Source: Candidatus Adiutrix sp. (lineage in GTDB: Bacteria > Desulfobacterota > Desulfarculia > Adiutricales > Adiutricaceae). Taken from it: a DNA stretch of 8,638 nt. Where the stretch lies: contig JAISRV010000148.1 in the NCBI GenBank assembly GCA_031273445.1, positions 1 to 8,638 of the forward strand. Reading direction: 5' to 3'. The notes under the pieces were generated by a model. The model made no database searches and had not been told where the DNA came from. It saw only the letters and a list, made by a program, of their open reading frames with translations. The translations under genes were made by a program, and so were the position numbers. Below are positions 1-6,388 of the stretch, one piece after another; position 1 is the stretch's first letter; the number at the start of each line of letters is the position of its first letter.

Positions 1-23
1 TCTCTGATTTCATCTTCATTCAT
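1..23 (-). CDS. Possible 5' end of a divergent gene, cut by the window edge
   Basis: An ATG on the minus strand at 23-21 opens a frame reading MNEDEIR before the window ends. It is preceded by a G-rich Shine-Dalgarno-like stretch (GAGG running into a run of eight Gs, plus-strand C run at 31-38) about 7 bases upstream. A plausible sigma-70 promoter lies further upstream at 67-95. Only seven residues are visible, so no function can be suggested. The call rests on promoter, ribosome site and start codon lining up, and could be chance. Confidence 0.3.
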
Positions 24-66
24 ATATGTGCCCCCCCCTCAGTAGTTATTTCATCTGCTTGAAGGT

Positions 67-95
67 AATGTAGCACATATCGTCATACTTGTAAA
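67..95 (-). promoter_or_regulatory. Candidate sigma-70 promoter for the left-edge divergent gene
   Basis: Read on the minus strand, TTTACA (95-90) and TACATT (72-67) are separated by 17 bases. They match the -35 and -10 consensus at 5 and 4 of 6 positions. Transcription would start near position 60 and run leftwards to the ATG at 23. The AT-rich surroundings raise the chance of a random match. Confidence 0.35.
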
Positions 96-136
96 TACAT
101 CCTTTTTATATCTACACCCGGCAAAACGAGAATCAC

Positions 137-164
137 TTGACATTGGCCCGGCTTGGGTTATGAT
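137..164 (+). promoter_or_regulatory. Sigma-70 promoter for thiD
   Basis: A perfect -35 hexamer TTGACA (137-142) is followed after 16 bases by TATGAT (159-164), a 5-of-6 match to the -10 consensus. The predicted start is near 171, giving a leader of about 155 nt before the thiD ATG. No better promoter lies between this and the gene. Confidence 0.7.
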
Positions 165-171
165 TTAAAAA

Positions 172-312
172 GCCGGTCGCCCTCGGAGAGGGGCGACGGA
201 GCGAAGCGACTGGTTGAGAGGGCTAAAAAGCCACTGGCCGGGCAAAAATCGCATTTTTTGCCTGGCTACGACCCAGCCTGCCAGGCCGAACAGGCGAATA
301 TTTTTTAAAAAA
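172..312 (+). promoter_or_regulatory. Structured 5' leader of thiD (no recognised riboswitch)
   Basis: The predicted thiD leader can fold into several hairpins. GTCGCCC (176-182) pairs with GGGCGAC (191-197). GGCT (221-224) pairs with AGCC (229-232). A stem of about 12 bp, including one G-U pair, joins 237-248 to 255-266. An alternative 7-bp stem, GCCTGGC (260-266) with GCCAGGC (280-286), uses bases of the previous stem, so the two exclude each other. A TTTTTTAAAAAA palindrome (301-312) abuts the ribosome site. The TPP-riboswitch signatures (CTGAGA, ACCC, GAACCTGA) are not present. A regulatory role is inferred from the leader length and pairing only. Confidence 0.4.
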
Positions 313-325
313 GGAGTTCCCGCCC

Positions 326-1159
326 ATGAGCGATCGCCGCGGCCTTTCCCGGATTCCTCTCAAACACGCTCTGACCATCGCCGCTTCCGACTCCGGCGCC
401 GGCGCCGGCATTCAGGCCGATTTGAAGACCTTCGCGGCTCACCGGGTCTACGGCCTGTGCGTGATGAGCGCGGTCACCGCCCAGAACACCACGGCCGTGA
501 CCGCCATGGAGTGCCTTTCGCCTGAACTGGTCACGGCGCAGTTGGCGGCCGTTTTCGACGACATCCCGGTTGAAGCCGTCAAGATAGGGCTTCTGGGCAA
601 TGCGGCCAACGCCCGGGCCGTCTATGACTTTCTAGCCCGGATTGAAGCCGGGCCGCCTGTGGTTCTTGATCCGGTCATGGTCAGCGCCAGCGGCCACGCC
701 TTTCTGGGGCTTGAGGCGACGGAGGCCTTGAAGGCGCTGATTTCCCTGGCCGCCCTGGTCACCCCCAACATCCCCGAGGCGGAAGCCCTGTCGGGCCTGA
801 CGATAAACGGCCCGCGGGCGATGGAGGAAGCCGCGGCCCGCCTTATTGAGCTGGGGCCGGAATCTGTTATGATCAAAGGCGGGCATGGATCCGGCGAATC
901 GTCAGACGACCTGCTTTTTCATAAATCCGGCCAGTCGCAGTGGCTGCGCGGGCCCCGCCTGGCCACCAAAAACAATCACGGCACCGGCTGCACCCTTTCA
1001 TCGGCCATAGCCGCCAATCTGGCCCTGGGCCTGGATCTGACCACAGCCGCGACCCTGGCCAAGCGTTACGTGACCGCGGCCATGGAAAACAGCCTCAACC
1101 TGGGCCATGGTCCCGGCCCGCTGAACCATTTTCACGAATATTACAATTTTTCCTCCTGA
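326..1159 (+). CDS. thiD: Hydroxymethylpyrimidine/phosphomethylpyrimidine kinase ThiD
   Basis: ThiD phosphorylates 4-amino-5-hydroxymethyl-2-methylpyrimidine (HMP) to HMP-P and then HMP-PP, the pyrimidine half of thiamine phosphate, in the cytoplasm. The 277-residue protein has the full ribokinase-like family pattern: substrate-binding ASDSGAGAGIQADLKT at 20-35, VLDPVMVSASG at 113-123, TPNIPEAEAL at 146-155, KGGH at 184-187, the anion-hole GTGC at 219-222 with its conserved cysteine, and the C-terminal HGPGPLNH at 261-268. The length is normal for a stand-alone ThiD, with no ThiE or TenA fusion. The ATG is preceded by AAGGAG with good spacing. The gene sits alone behind its own promoter and converges with the TRAP operon, 28 bases away. 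No other thiamine gene is visible. Its product supports the thiamine-diphosphate enzyme encoded by the por operon, but a regulatory link is not shown. Confidence 0.95.
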   Translation: MSDRRGLSRIPLKHALTIAASDSGAGAGIQADLKTFAAHRVYGLCVMSAVTAQNTTAVTAMECLSPELVTAQLAAVFDDIPVEAVKIGLLGNAANARAVYDFLARIEAGPPVVLDPVMVSASGHAFLGLEATEALKALISLAALVTPNIPEAEALSGLTINGPRAMEEAAARLIELGPESVMIKGGHGSGESSDDLLFHKSGQSQWLRGPRLATKNNHGTGCTLSSAIAANLALGLDLTTAATLAKRYVTAAMENSLNLGHGPGPLNHFHEYYNFSS

Positions 1160-1187
1160 CCGCGAACGCTCCGCCGGCCGTTCGGCC

Positions 1188-2432
1188 TCAGCCCAGGCCG
1201 GGAATGAGAATGACGGCCGCCGTCAGAAGCATGATCACGGCCACATAGGGGATGGCGGCCATAGACAATTCGCCCAGGTCGGAGCCGGAGAGCCGGGCGG
1301 CGATGAAAAGATTGCCGCCGAAAGGCGGGGTCAGAAAGCCGGCTTCGCAGCAAAGTATGAAAACCAGGCCCATGGTGACCGCATCGACGCCCAGAAGCTG
1401 GGCGATCGGCAGAAAAATAGGCGTCATGACCGCGATCATGGAGATGGTGTCGGCGATGAGGCCGCAGAGGAAGAGCACGCCGGCCATAATAAACAGAAAA
1501 GCCGTCGGGCCGCCGGCTAAATCGGCCGCCATATGGGCCAGGGCCTGGGGCGCGCCGATGACGGCCAGATAACGGGCCAAAGCGGTGGCCGGGGCCAGAA
1601 GCACGACGGCGCCGCCGGCCAGCATAGCCGTCTCGGCCGCCGCCCGCCAGATTTCCTTAAAACCGGTGCGGCGGCGGGCCGCGCCGACGGCCAGCGCCCA
1701 GAATACGGCGATGACGGCGGCCTCGGTCGGGGTGAAATGGCCGCCCCAGATGCCTCCCAGCACTATGACCGGCAGACTGACGGCGAATTTGGCCCGCCAG
1801 AAAAGCGCGAACAGGGGCATCTCTTTTCCCCCCGAGCCGACGTCGCCGGCCAGGCCGCGCCGCCCGGCGTCAAGCCTGGCCGTCAACATCAGCAATACGG
1901 CCAAAATAACGCCTGGGACGATCCCGGCCTTAAAAAGGCGGTCGGCGGGCACATTGGCCTGGGCGGCGTAAATGATCATGGGGATTGAAGGCGGAATCAA
2001 TATGCCCAGAACGCCGCCGGTGGCGGCCATGACGCCGGCGTAGTCGCGAGGATAGCCTGAGTTGACCATGGCCGGGATCATGATGGCCCCGACCGCGGCG
2101 CAGGTGGCCCCGCCGGAGCCTGAAAGACAGCTGAAAAACAGGCAGGCCAGCACGGTCACCATGCCCAGACCGCCGACGGCCCGGCCGACCATGCGTTTGG
2201 CGCAAGCCACCAGTTCGCCCGTCAAGCCGGCCGGCCCCATGAGTTCTCCGGCCATGACGAAGCCGACGATGGCCGTCAGCGGGAGATTGTCCAGGCCCCG
2301 ATAGAGCGCTTCGGCCAAAATGCGCGCATCGTAGCGGGCGGAAACAAGCCCGGCGCAGGCCGCCCAGGCCAGCGGCGCGACCAGGGGTAGACCAATCCAG
2401 ATCAGAATTATGAAAACGACCAGCGCGGCCAT
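1188..2432 (-). CDS. dctM: TRAP transporter large permease subunit (DctM family)
   Basis: This is the large membrane subunit of a tripartite ATP-independent periplasmic transporter, which moves a carboxylate-type substrate inwards using an ion gradient. From the ATG at 2432 it has 414 residues, almost all in hydrophobic helices typical of the DctM/SiaM fold. Family signatures include FFSCLSGSGGATCAA (about 99-113), GILIPPSIPMIIYA (about 143-156) and the C-terminal GFLTPPFGGNLFIA. An upstream in-frame ATG at 2477 would add 15 polar residues and overlap dctQ by 35 bases. The start at 2432 is preferred because the hydrophobic protein begins there, a GAGG lies 8 bases upstream, and it leaves a 10-base gap after dctQ. 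Last gene of the operon. The substrate cannot be read from the sequence. Confidence 0.93.
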   Translation of the reverse strand: MAALVVFIILIWIGLPLVAPLAWAACAGLVSARYDARILAEALYRGLDNLPLTAIVGFVMAGELMGPAGLTGELVACAKRMVGRAVGGLGMVTVLACLFFSCLSGSGGATCAAVGAIMIPAMVNSGYPRDYAGVMAATGGVLGILIPPSIPMIIYAAQANVPADRLFKAGIVPGVILAVLLMLTARLDAGRRGLAGDVGSGGKEMPLFALFWRAKFAVSLPVIVLGGIWGGHFTPTEAAVIAVFWALAVGAARRRTGFKEIWRAAAETAMLAGGAVVLLAPATALARYLAVIGAPQALAHMAADLAGGPTAFLFIMAGVLFLCGLIADTISMIAVMTPIFLPIAQLLGVDAVTMGLVFILCCEAGFLTPPFGGNLFIAARLSGSDLGELSMAAIPYVAVIMLLTAAVILIPGLG

Positions 2433-2442
2433 CGGCGCGGCC

Positions 2443-2904
2443 TCAGCTTCGCAGCTTTTTGAAAAAGCCGCGAACAAAGACCATGGCGAAAGACAGCGGC
2501 ACGACCAGCATCAGAAGATTCTGGTTAAGACCAAGAACGGGAGTGCGCTGCGGATAGCCGCTGTGGGCGTGGATGTTCAGTAAACTCAAGGCCGCCAGAA
2601 GAAGCGCGCTCAGACGCCATAAGGCCGAGGCCAGCCTGGGCATATAAGGGCGCAGGGCGCGGGGCCAGAGCTTTTCCGACAGCCTGATATGCACCATGGC
2701 CCCGCGTTTGGAGGCCAGCGGCAGACTGAGAAACACGCCCCAGACGAACAAAATCCGCGCCGCCTCGTCGGTCCAGGTCAGACTGCCCCCGAAACCGACG
2801 GCCCGTCCGGCCACCTGAAGCCCCAATACCAGCATGAGGAGCAACAGACAGGCCGGCCCGGCCGCATCCTCCGTCAACTCAAAAATGCGCCGCGCCGTTT
2901 TCAT
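2443..2904 (-). CDS. dctQ: TRAP transporter small permease subunit (DctQ family)
   Basis: This is the small membrane subunit that pairs with DctM in the inner membrane. The 153-residue protein has four hydrophobic segments (roughly 16-34, 46-64, 96-112 and 126-145). It carries the DctQ signature WTDEAARILFVW at 44-55 and the following HIRLSEKLWP loop at 72-81. Its length is normal. The ATG lacks a strong Shine-Dalgarno. It lies 30 bases after the dctP stop in a spacer made largely of a 10-bp tandem repeat, so expression probably depends on the dctP transcript. The family is divergent in sequence, but the signature and its place between dctP and dctM make the call firm. Confidence 0.92.
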   Translation of the reverse strand: MKTARRIFELTEDAAGPACLLLLMLVLGLQVAGRAVGFGGSLTWTDEAARILFVWGVFLSLPLASKRGAMVHIRLSEKLWPRALRPYMPRLASALWRLSALLLAALSLLNIHAHSGYPQRTPVLGLNQNLLMLVVPLSFAMVFVRGFFKKLRS

Positions 2905-2905
2905 T

Positions 2906-2925
2906 ATTAGTCCGTATTAGTCCGT
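2906..2925. repeat. 10-bp perfect tandem repeat between dctP and dctQ
   Basis: ATTAGTCCGT occurs twice back to back (2906-2915 and 2916-2925), filling most of the 30-base gap before the dctQ start where a ribosome site would be expected. It reads as a small local duplication. Confidence 0.85.
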
Positions 2926-2934
2926 CGCCTCGCC

Positions 2935-3960
2935 CTACGGCAGATAGGACGCGGCTTTTTCCACCAGGGCGCGCCCGGCGGCTTCATCGCCGCCGCCTAT
3001 TATCTTGTAATTGGCCGGCCAGGATCTGCGCCCTCTTTCCCGCCACTGGTCGAAATCGGCGGGGCGCCCCAGAAATTCCATGCCCGCCTCGGTCATTATG
3101 GCCCGGTCGCGAATCAGATATTCCGGGGCCACGATCTCAAATTCGTAAACCGTAGCTTCACGCCCGGCTTCCAGCACGGCGGCGCGGAGATGTTCGGGGA
3201 GTCCTTCCAGCCACTTTTCCGAAGCCACGATGAAGCCGACATGGAGCCCTGTTTCAATGTCCAGAGCGTATTTTTGCACCTCGTAAAATTTTTTAAGCGT
3301 CACCAGCGAATAGGCCGACTCCTGGCCGTCCACCACGCCCTGGGCCAGGGCGCCGAAGGTTTCGGCGAAACTGACCGTCACCGGCGTCAGGCCCAGCGCG
3401 TCATAAAGGGCCAGACCCTGCGCGCTGGCGGGCAGGCGTATTTTAAGCCTGGCGGCTTCCTCCAGATTGGTCGCGCGGCTTTTGGCGTTGGTGGTGAGGT
3501 TGCGGAAGCCTATCTCATTTATGGCGATGACCCGGCAGCCCGACTCTTTTATCATCAGTTCATTGGTCGTGTCCCACATGCCCAGGGCCGCGGCATGAAA
3601 GCTTTCCCGGTCTTCGAAAAAATAGGGCATGTTCATCCAGCCCGCCGAAGGGGCGAAAGTGGCCATGGTGTTGGACAAAAGGGTGGCCATTTCAATGGAG
3701 CCGGACTGGACCAGACGCACGGTCTCGGGCTCGTCGCCCATAGCCATGCCGGGGCGGTATTGAATATCGAAGGCGCCTGGCGCCTTCTGCTCGACCAGTT
3801 CCATGAATTTGGCGAAAGTCACATGGGCGAAGTTGTCGCCTTCGTTGCCGCTGGAAGCCAGGATAAGCCTGATTTTCGCCTCTTCGGCAAAAGCCCCGGG
3901 CCCGGGGACGAAGGCGGAGGCCAAGCCCAAAACGGCCAGGGCGATTACAAAACGCTTCAT
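2935..3960 (-). CDS. dctP: TRAP transporter periplasmic solute-binding protein (DctP family)
   Basis: This secreted receptor captures the substrate in the periplasm and delivers it to the DctQM permease. The 341-residue protein begins with a signal peptide: a basic MKR, a hydrophobic stretch at 4-18 and a probable cleavage after AFA at 23-25. The mature part has the DctP pattern, including the KIRLP motif at 173-177, whose arginine (R175) is the usual carboxylate-binding residue of the family. It is followed by FGALAQGVVDGQE at 202-214. The ATG has GAGG 8 bases upstream. It is the first gene of the operon behind a consensus-like promoter at 4091-4119. The conserved arginine points to an organic acid. 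The exact ligand (C4-dicarboxylate, lactate, pyruvate, other) is unknown. Divergence from the pyruvate oxidoreductase operon makes a keto or hydroxy acid an attractive guess. Confidence 0.94.
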   Translation of the reverse strand: MKRFVIALAVLGLASAFVPGPGAFAEEAKIRLILASSGNEGDNFAHVTFAKFMELVEQKAPGAFDIQYRPGMAMGDEPETVRLVQSGSIEMATLLSNTMATFAPSAGWMNMPYFFEDRESFHAAALGMWDTTNELMIKESGCRVIAINEIGFRNLTTNAKSRATNLEEAARLKIRLPASAQGLALYDALGLTPVTVSFAETFGALAQGVVDGQESAYSLVTLKKFYEVQKYALDIETGLHVGFIVASEKWLEGLPEHLRAAVLEAGREATVYEFEIVAPEYLIRDRAIMTEAGMEFLGRPADFDQWRERGRRSWPANYKIIGGGDEAAGRALVEKAASYLP

Positions 3961-4090
3961 AATTTTTCCTCATCGGATTGCTCCGGCCGGGAACACGCCC
4001 TGAGAAGGCGGAGCGGAGTCGGAAGTTTGAAATTCCGCTTGTATAGCGGCGCAAAGTAATGTATAGTTAAAATCAATCAGGCAATAATAA

Positions 4091-4119
4091 AGTATTCGCG
4101 TAAATTTTGCAAATGTCAA
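4091..4119 (-). promoter_or_regulatory. Sigma-70 promoter for the dctPQM operon
   Basis: On the minus strand a perfect TTGACA (4119-4114) is followed after exactly 17 bases by AATACT (4096-4091), a 4-of-6 match to the -10 element. The predicted start near 4084 gives a leader of about 124 nt before dctP. It lies in the AT-rich half of the divergent spacer. Confidence 0.6.
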
Positions 4120-4169
4120 AACGGCTTTTCATCCAAACAAACGAAACATTAACGAAAATAAGATTGACC

Positions 4170-4183
4170 GGGAAACGTTTCCC
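4170..4183. promoter_or_regulatory. Perfect 14-bp palindrome, candidate operator
   Basis: GGGAAACGTTTCCC reads the same on both strands. It is flanked by TGACC (4165-4169) and, three bases beyond the right arm, by GGTCA (4187-4191), so the symmetry extends outward. A centre of AAACGTTT is typical of operators for LacI-family repressors such as Cra/FruR or PurR. It lies about 50 bases upstream of the dctP -35 element and 150 bases upstream of porG. No regulator gene is in the window, so its function is inferred. Confidence 0.5.
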
Positions 4184-4333
4184 AAAGGTCACGAGCTTCG
4201 CCGGGCTTGACGCGTCACGCGCAGGCGGCGCTAGTTTATACGCGACGCGCGACGGGTCGACACCGCCGCGACTAACCATTGGCTGGCGGCCGCGACGCGG
4301 TTTCCGGCCAAACATTATGGCCAGGAGAAGAAC

Positions 4334-4885
4334 ATGATAGAAGTCAGGTTCCACGGCCGCGGGGGTCAGGGAGCGGTCACATCGGCCGAACTCATGGCCC
4401 AGACGGCCATCGGCAGCGGCAAATACGCCCAAGCCTTTCCCAGTTTCGGCCCCGAGCGCCGCGGCGCGCCCGTGACCGCCTTTTTGCGCATTTCCGACAA
4501 GCCTATCCGTATCCGCGAAAAAGTTTATTCGCCCAATGTAGTGGTGGTGCTGGACCCCAGCGTCATGAAGGTCGCCAAGGTCGACGCCGGCCTGAAAGAC
4601 GACGGTCTTCTGATCATCAACTCCGCCCATCCGGCGGAGAGCATTCGCCGGCAATACGGCTTCAAGCAGAAGATCGCCACCATCGACGCCCTGACCATCG
4701 CCCTGGAAATTCTGAAGGCGCCCATAACCAATACGGTCATGATGGGCTCTCTGTCCAAGGCCATGGGCGTGGCCGCCCCGGCTGACGTGCGCGAACCCCT
4801 TCTCAACCGCTTCGGTCCGACCCTGGCGGCCAGGAACCAGGAGGCCTTCGAACGCGCTTACGAAAACACGAAGGTGGAGGGCTGA
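4334..4885 (+). CDS. porG: Pyruvate:ferredoxin oxidoreductase, gamma subunit
   Basis: PorG is the gamma subunit (domain III of single-chain enzymes) of pyruvate:ferredoxin oxidoreductase. That cytoplasmic, oxygen-sensitive enzyme interconverts pyruvate plus CoA with acetyl-CoA, CO2 and reduced ferredoxin. The 183-residue protein starts with the hallmark VRFHGRGGQGAVTSAELMA (4-22) and has SFGPERRGAPV (37-47), both diagnostic of the gamma family. Length is normal. AGGAG at 4322-4326 precedes the ATG with 7-base spacing. It is the first gene of a gamma-delta-alpha-beta operon, with porD starting one base after its stop. The related 2-oxoisovalerate and 2-oxoglutarate enzymes have similar gamma subunits. 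The gene order and the style of the alpha and beta subunits favour pyruvate. Confidence 0.94.
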   Translation: MIEVRFHGRGGQGAVTSAELMAQTAIGSGKYAQAFPSFGPERRGAPVTAFLRISDKPIRIREKVYSPNVVVVLDPSVMKVAKVDAGLKDDGLLIINSAHPAESIRRQYGFKQKIATIDALTIALEILKAPITNTVMMGSLSKAMGVAAPADVREPLLNRFGPTLAARNQEAFERAYENTKVEG

Positions 4886-4886
4886 A

Positions 4887-5195
4887 ATGGCTAAAATAAA
4901 AGTGACCACCGACGCCGCCGTCAAAGTCGGCGACATTCCTCTGGGCTTCACCGCCCAGCCGGGCAGCACCCGGAACTTCAAAACCGGAGACTGGCGCAGC
5001 GCCCGCCCGGCGCTGGACCGTGAAAAATGCATATATTGCGGTTTCTGCTATATTTACTGTCCTGACGGCGTCTATAAAGATATGGGGCCTGAGGAAAAAT
5101 ACTATCAGCCTGATCTGGATTTCTGCAAAGGCTGCGGCGTCTGCGCCGCCGAATGCCCCAAAAAATGCATCCAGATGGTTGTTGAGGAGGTTTAG
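4887..5195 (+). CDS. porD: Pyruvate:ferredoxin oxidoreductase, delta subunit (2x[4Fe-4S] ferredoxin)
   Basis: PorD is the electron-transfer subunit carrying electrons from the TPP/Fe-S site of PorAB towards free ferredoxin. The 102-residue protein has about 47 residues of N-terminal extension typical of PorD, then two complete bacterial ferredoxin motifs CxxCxxCxxxCP with cysteines at 48, 51, 54, 58 and 80, 83, 86, 90. An extra cysteine lies at 94. Both clusters should therefore be [4Fe-4S]. The start follows GGAGG at the end of porG, with one base between the genes, suggesting coupled translation. The gene ends with TAG two bases before the GTG of porA, and its last codons contain the porA ribosome site. 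Confidence 0.95.
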   Translation: MAKIKVTTDAAVKVGDIPLGFTAQPGSTRNFKTGDWRSARPALDREKCIYCGFCYIYCPDGVYKDMGPEEKYYQPDLDFCKGCGVCAAECPKKCIQMVVEEV

Positions 5196-5197
5196 TC

Positions 5198-6388
5198 GTG
5201 TCTGTAACCAATAGCGCTAAACCCGTCGGCATTGAGGTCTCTCTGGCCATCGCCGAAGCGGTCAAGCTCGCCGAGGCGGAAGTCGTCGCGGCCTATCCCA
5301 TCACCCCGCAGACCCATATCGTCGAACACCTTTCCGACCTTGTGGCCAACGGCGAACTGAACGCCTAATACGTGCCGGTGGAATCCGAGCAATCCGCCAT
5401 GAGCGCCTGCATAGGCTCTTCCGCCGCGGGCGCCCGCACTTTTACGGCCACCAGCTCCCAGGGCCTTCTTCTGATGGCCGAGATGACTTTCATCGCCCCG
5501 GCTCTGCGTCTGCCCATAGTCATGGCCGTGGCCAACCGGGCCATTTCCGCCCCCATAAACATCTGGAACGACCACTCCGACGTCATGACCATACGCGATT
5601 GCGGCTGGATTCAAATTTTCGTGGAAAACGGCCAGGAAGCCACCGACATGTCCATCATCGCCTTCCGCATCGCCGAAGACAAAAACGTGATGCTGCCCGT
5701 GATTTTGAACCTCGACGGCTTCACCCTGTCCCACTTCATTGAGCCCATCATCTTCCCCGAACAGGAGAAGGTGCGCCGCTATCTGCCCGCCTATGAGACG
5801 ACTCATAAGCTGGACATCGCCAAACCCATCTCCATGGGTCTGTTGGGCGCGCCCGAGGTCTACACCGAAGCGCGCAAAGCCACCGACGACGCGCTTGTGG
5901 CCTCCAAGTCCCGCATCGTCAAGGCCTTTGACGAATTCGCGGATATTTTCGGCCGCAAATATAACCTGGTTGAAACCTATCGCGCCGAAGACGCCGAAAC
6001 CATCATCGTGCTGATGGGCTCCATTGCCGAAACGGCCATGACCGCGGTCGACGAAATGCGCGACGCCGGCCAGAAGGTGGGCCTGGCGCGTCTGCGCCTG
6101 TGGCGCCCCTTCCCGATCGAAGAGCTCCGCGCCGCCGTCAAAGGCGCCAAACGCCTGGCCATCGTGGACCGCCACATCAGCCTGGGCTTCCCGGAAGGTC
6201 CCGTGGCCACCGAGATCAGGGCCTTATTGTTCCATGACCAGGATCGCCCCCGCATCTCCAACTTCATCCTGGGTCTCGGCGGCCGCGACGTGCCCCGCGA
6301 CCACTTCAAATACATCGTCGAGAGGGCCGAGGAGCTTGGCGACGCCGGCCGTCAGGGCCACTATGAAATGGTGGGGGTGCTTGAATGA
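5198..6388 (+). CDS. porA: Pyruvate:ferredoxin oxidoreductase, alpha subunit, interrupted by an in-frame TAA
   Basis: PorA carries the pyruvate- and TPP-contacting domains I/II of the enzyme. Reading from GTG at 5198 (GGAGG at 5186-5190, 7-base spacing) gives a continuous PorA frame of 396 positions, the normal family length, broken only by TAA at codon 57. Before the stop is AAYPITPQT (31-39), whose threonine contacts pyruvate. After it come [13 protein letters not shown] (58-70), with E64 matching the TPP-activating glutamate, [17 protein letters not shown] (112-128), with R114 matching the pyruvate-binding arginine, and a complete C-terminal domain. There is no frameshift and codon style is the same on both sides. 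Relatives have Glu or Gln at the stop position as I recall them. A protein restarted downstream would lack YPITP, and no ribosome site precedes GTG 5372 or ATG 5399. It overlaps porB by ATGA. Confidence 0.88.
5366..5368 (+). other. In-frame TAA at codon 57 of porA
   Basis: The context reads GCC TAA TAC GTG CCG GTG GAA. The stop sits exactly where homologous alpha subunits continue from NGEL-x-A into YVPVESE. A one-base change (C to T from CAA, or G to T from GAA) would explain it. TAA is a terminal stop in porB and trmL in this window, so the codon is not globally reassigned. Confidence 0.9.

Larger units (their letters stand above)
3961..4333. other. Divergent intergenic region between dctP and porG
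   Basis: This 373-base spacer contains no convincing gene. Its left half (about 4050-4165) is AT-rich and carries the dctP promoter. Its right half (about 4190-4310) is very rich in CG dinucleotides. A perfect palindrome at 4170-4183 sits at the boundary. I could not identify a clear promoter for the por operon. TTGTAT-N17-TATAGT at 4039-4067 on the plus strand is the best match but would face the dctP promoter. Confidence 0.7.

Noticed and set aside
171..312. TPP riboswitch upstream of thiD
   Set aside because: None of the conserved blocks (CTGAGA, ACCC, GAACCTGA) is present. TTGAGAG at 214-220 is only a superficial resemblance.
1160..1187. Hairpin CGAACG/CGTTCG between convergent thiD and dctM
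   Set aside because: The stem is 6 bp with a 10-base loop and no T-tract on either strand, too weak to call a terminator.
4039..4067. Plus-strand promoter TTGTAT-N17-TATAGT for the por operon
   Set aside because: The -35 match is poor (3 of 6), it would face the better dctP promoter, and it would leave a leader of about 260 bases. Kept only as a weak possibility.
4107..4337. 76-residue plus-strand frame ending in an ATGA overlap with porG
   Set aside because: The overlap looks operon-like, but there is no ribosome site, the composition is arginine-rich from CG-rich DNA, no family is recognisable, and it covers the control region.
4073..5032. Long minus-strand frame of 319 codons opposite porG
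   Set aside because: It runs antisense through porG and the start of porD and owes its length to GC-rich codon structure. porG and porD have unmistakable motifs.
5366..5368. Global reassignment of TAA to an amino acid
   Set aside because: TAA is the natural terminal stop of porB, followed by a terminator, and of trmL, both at the expected protein ends.
5192..6175. Long minus-strand frame of 327 codons opposite porA
   Set aside because: Low-complexity His/Gly/Asp-rich translation is typical of the antisense of a GC-rich gene, and no family pattern is seen.
5372..6388. Shorter porA starting at GTG 5372
   Set aside because: It has no ribosome site, starts in the middle of a conserved motif and lacks YPITP. 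The upstream 56 codons are clearly PorA in the same frame, so it is the continuation of a gene starting at 5198.
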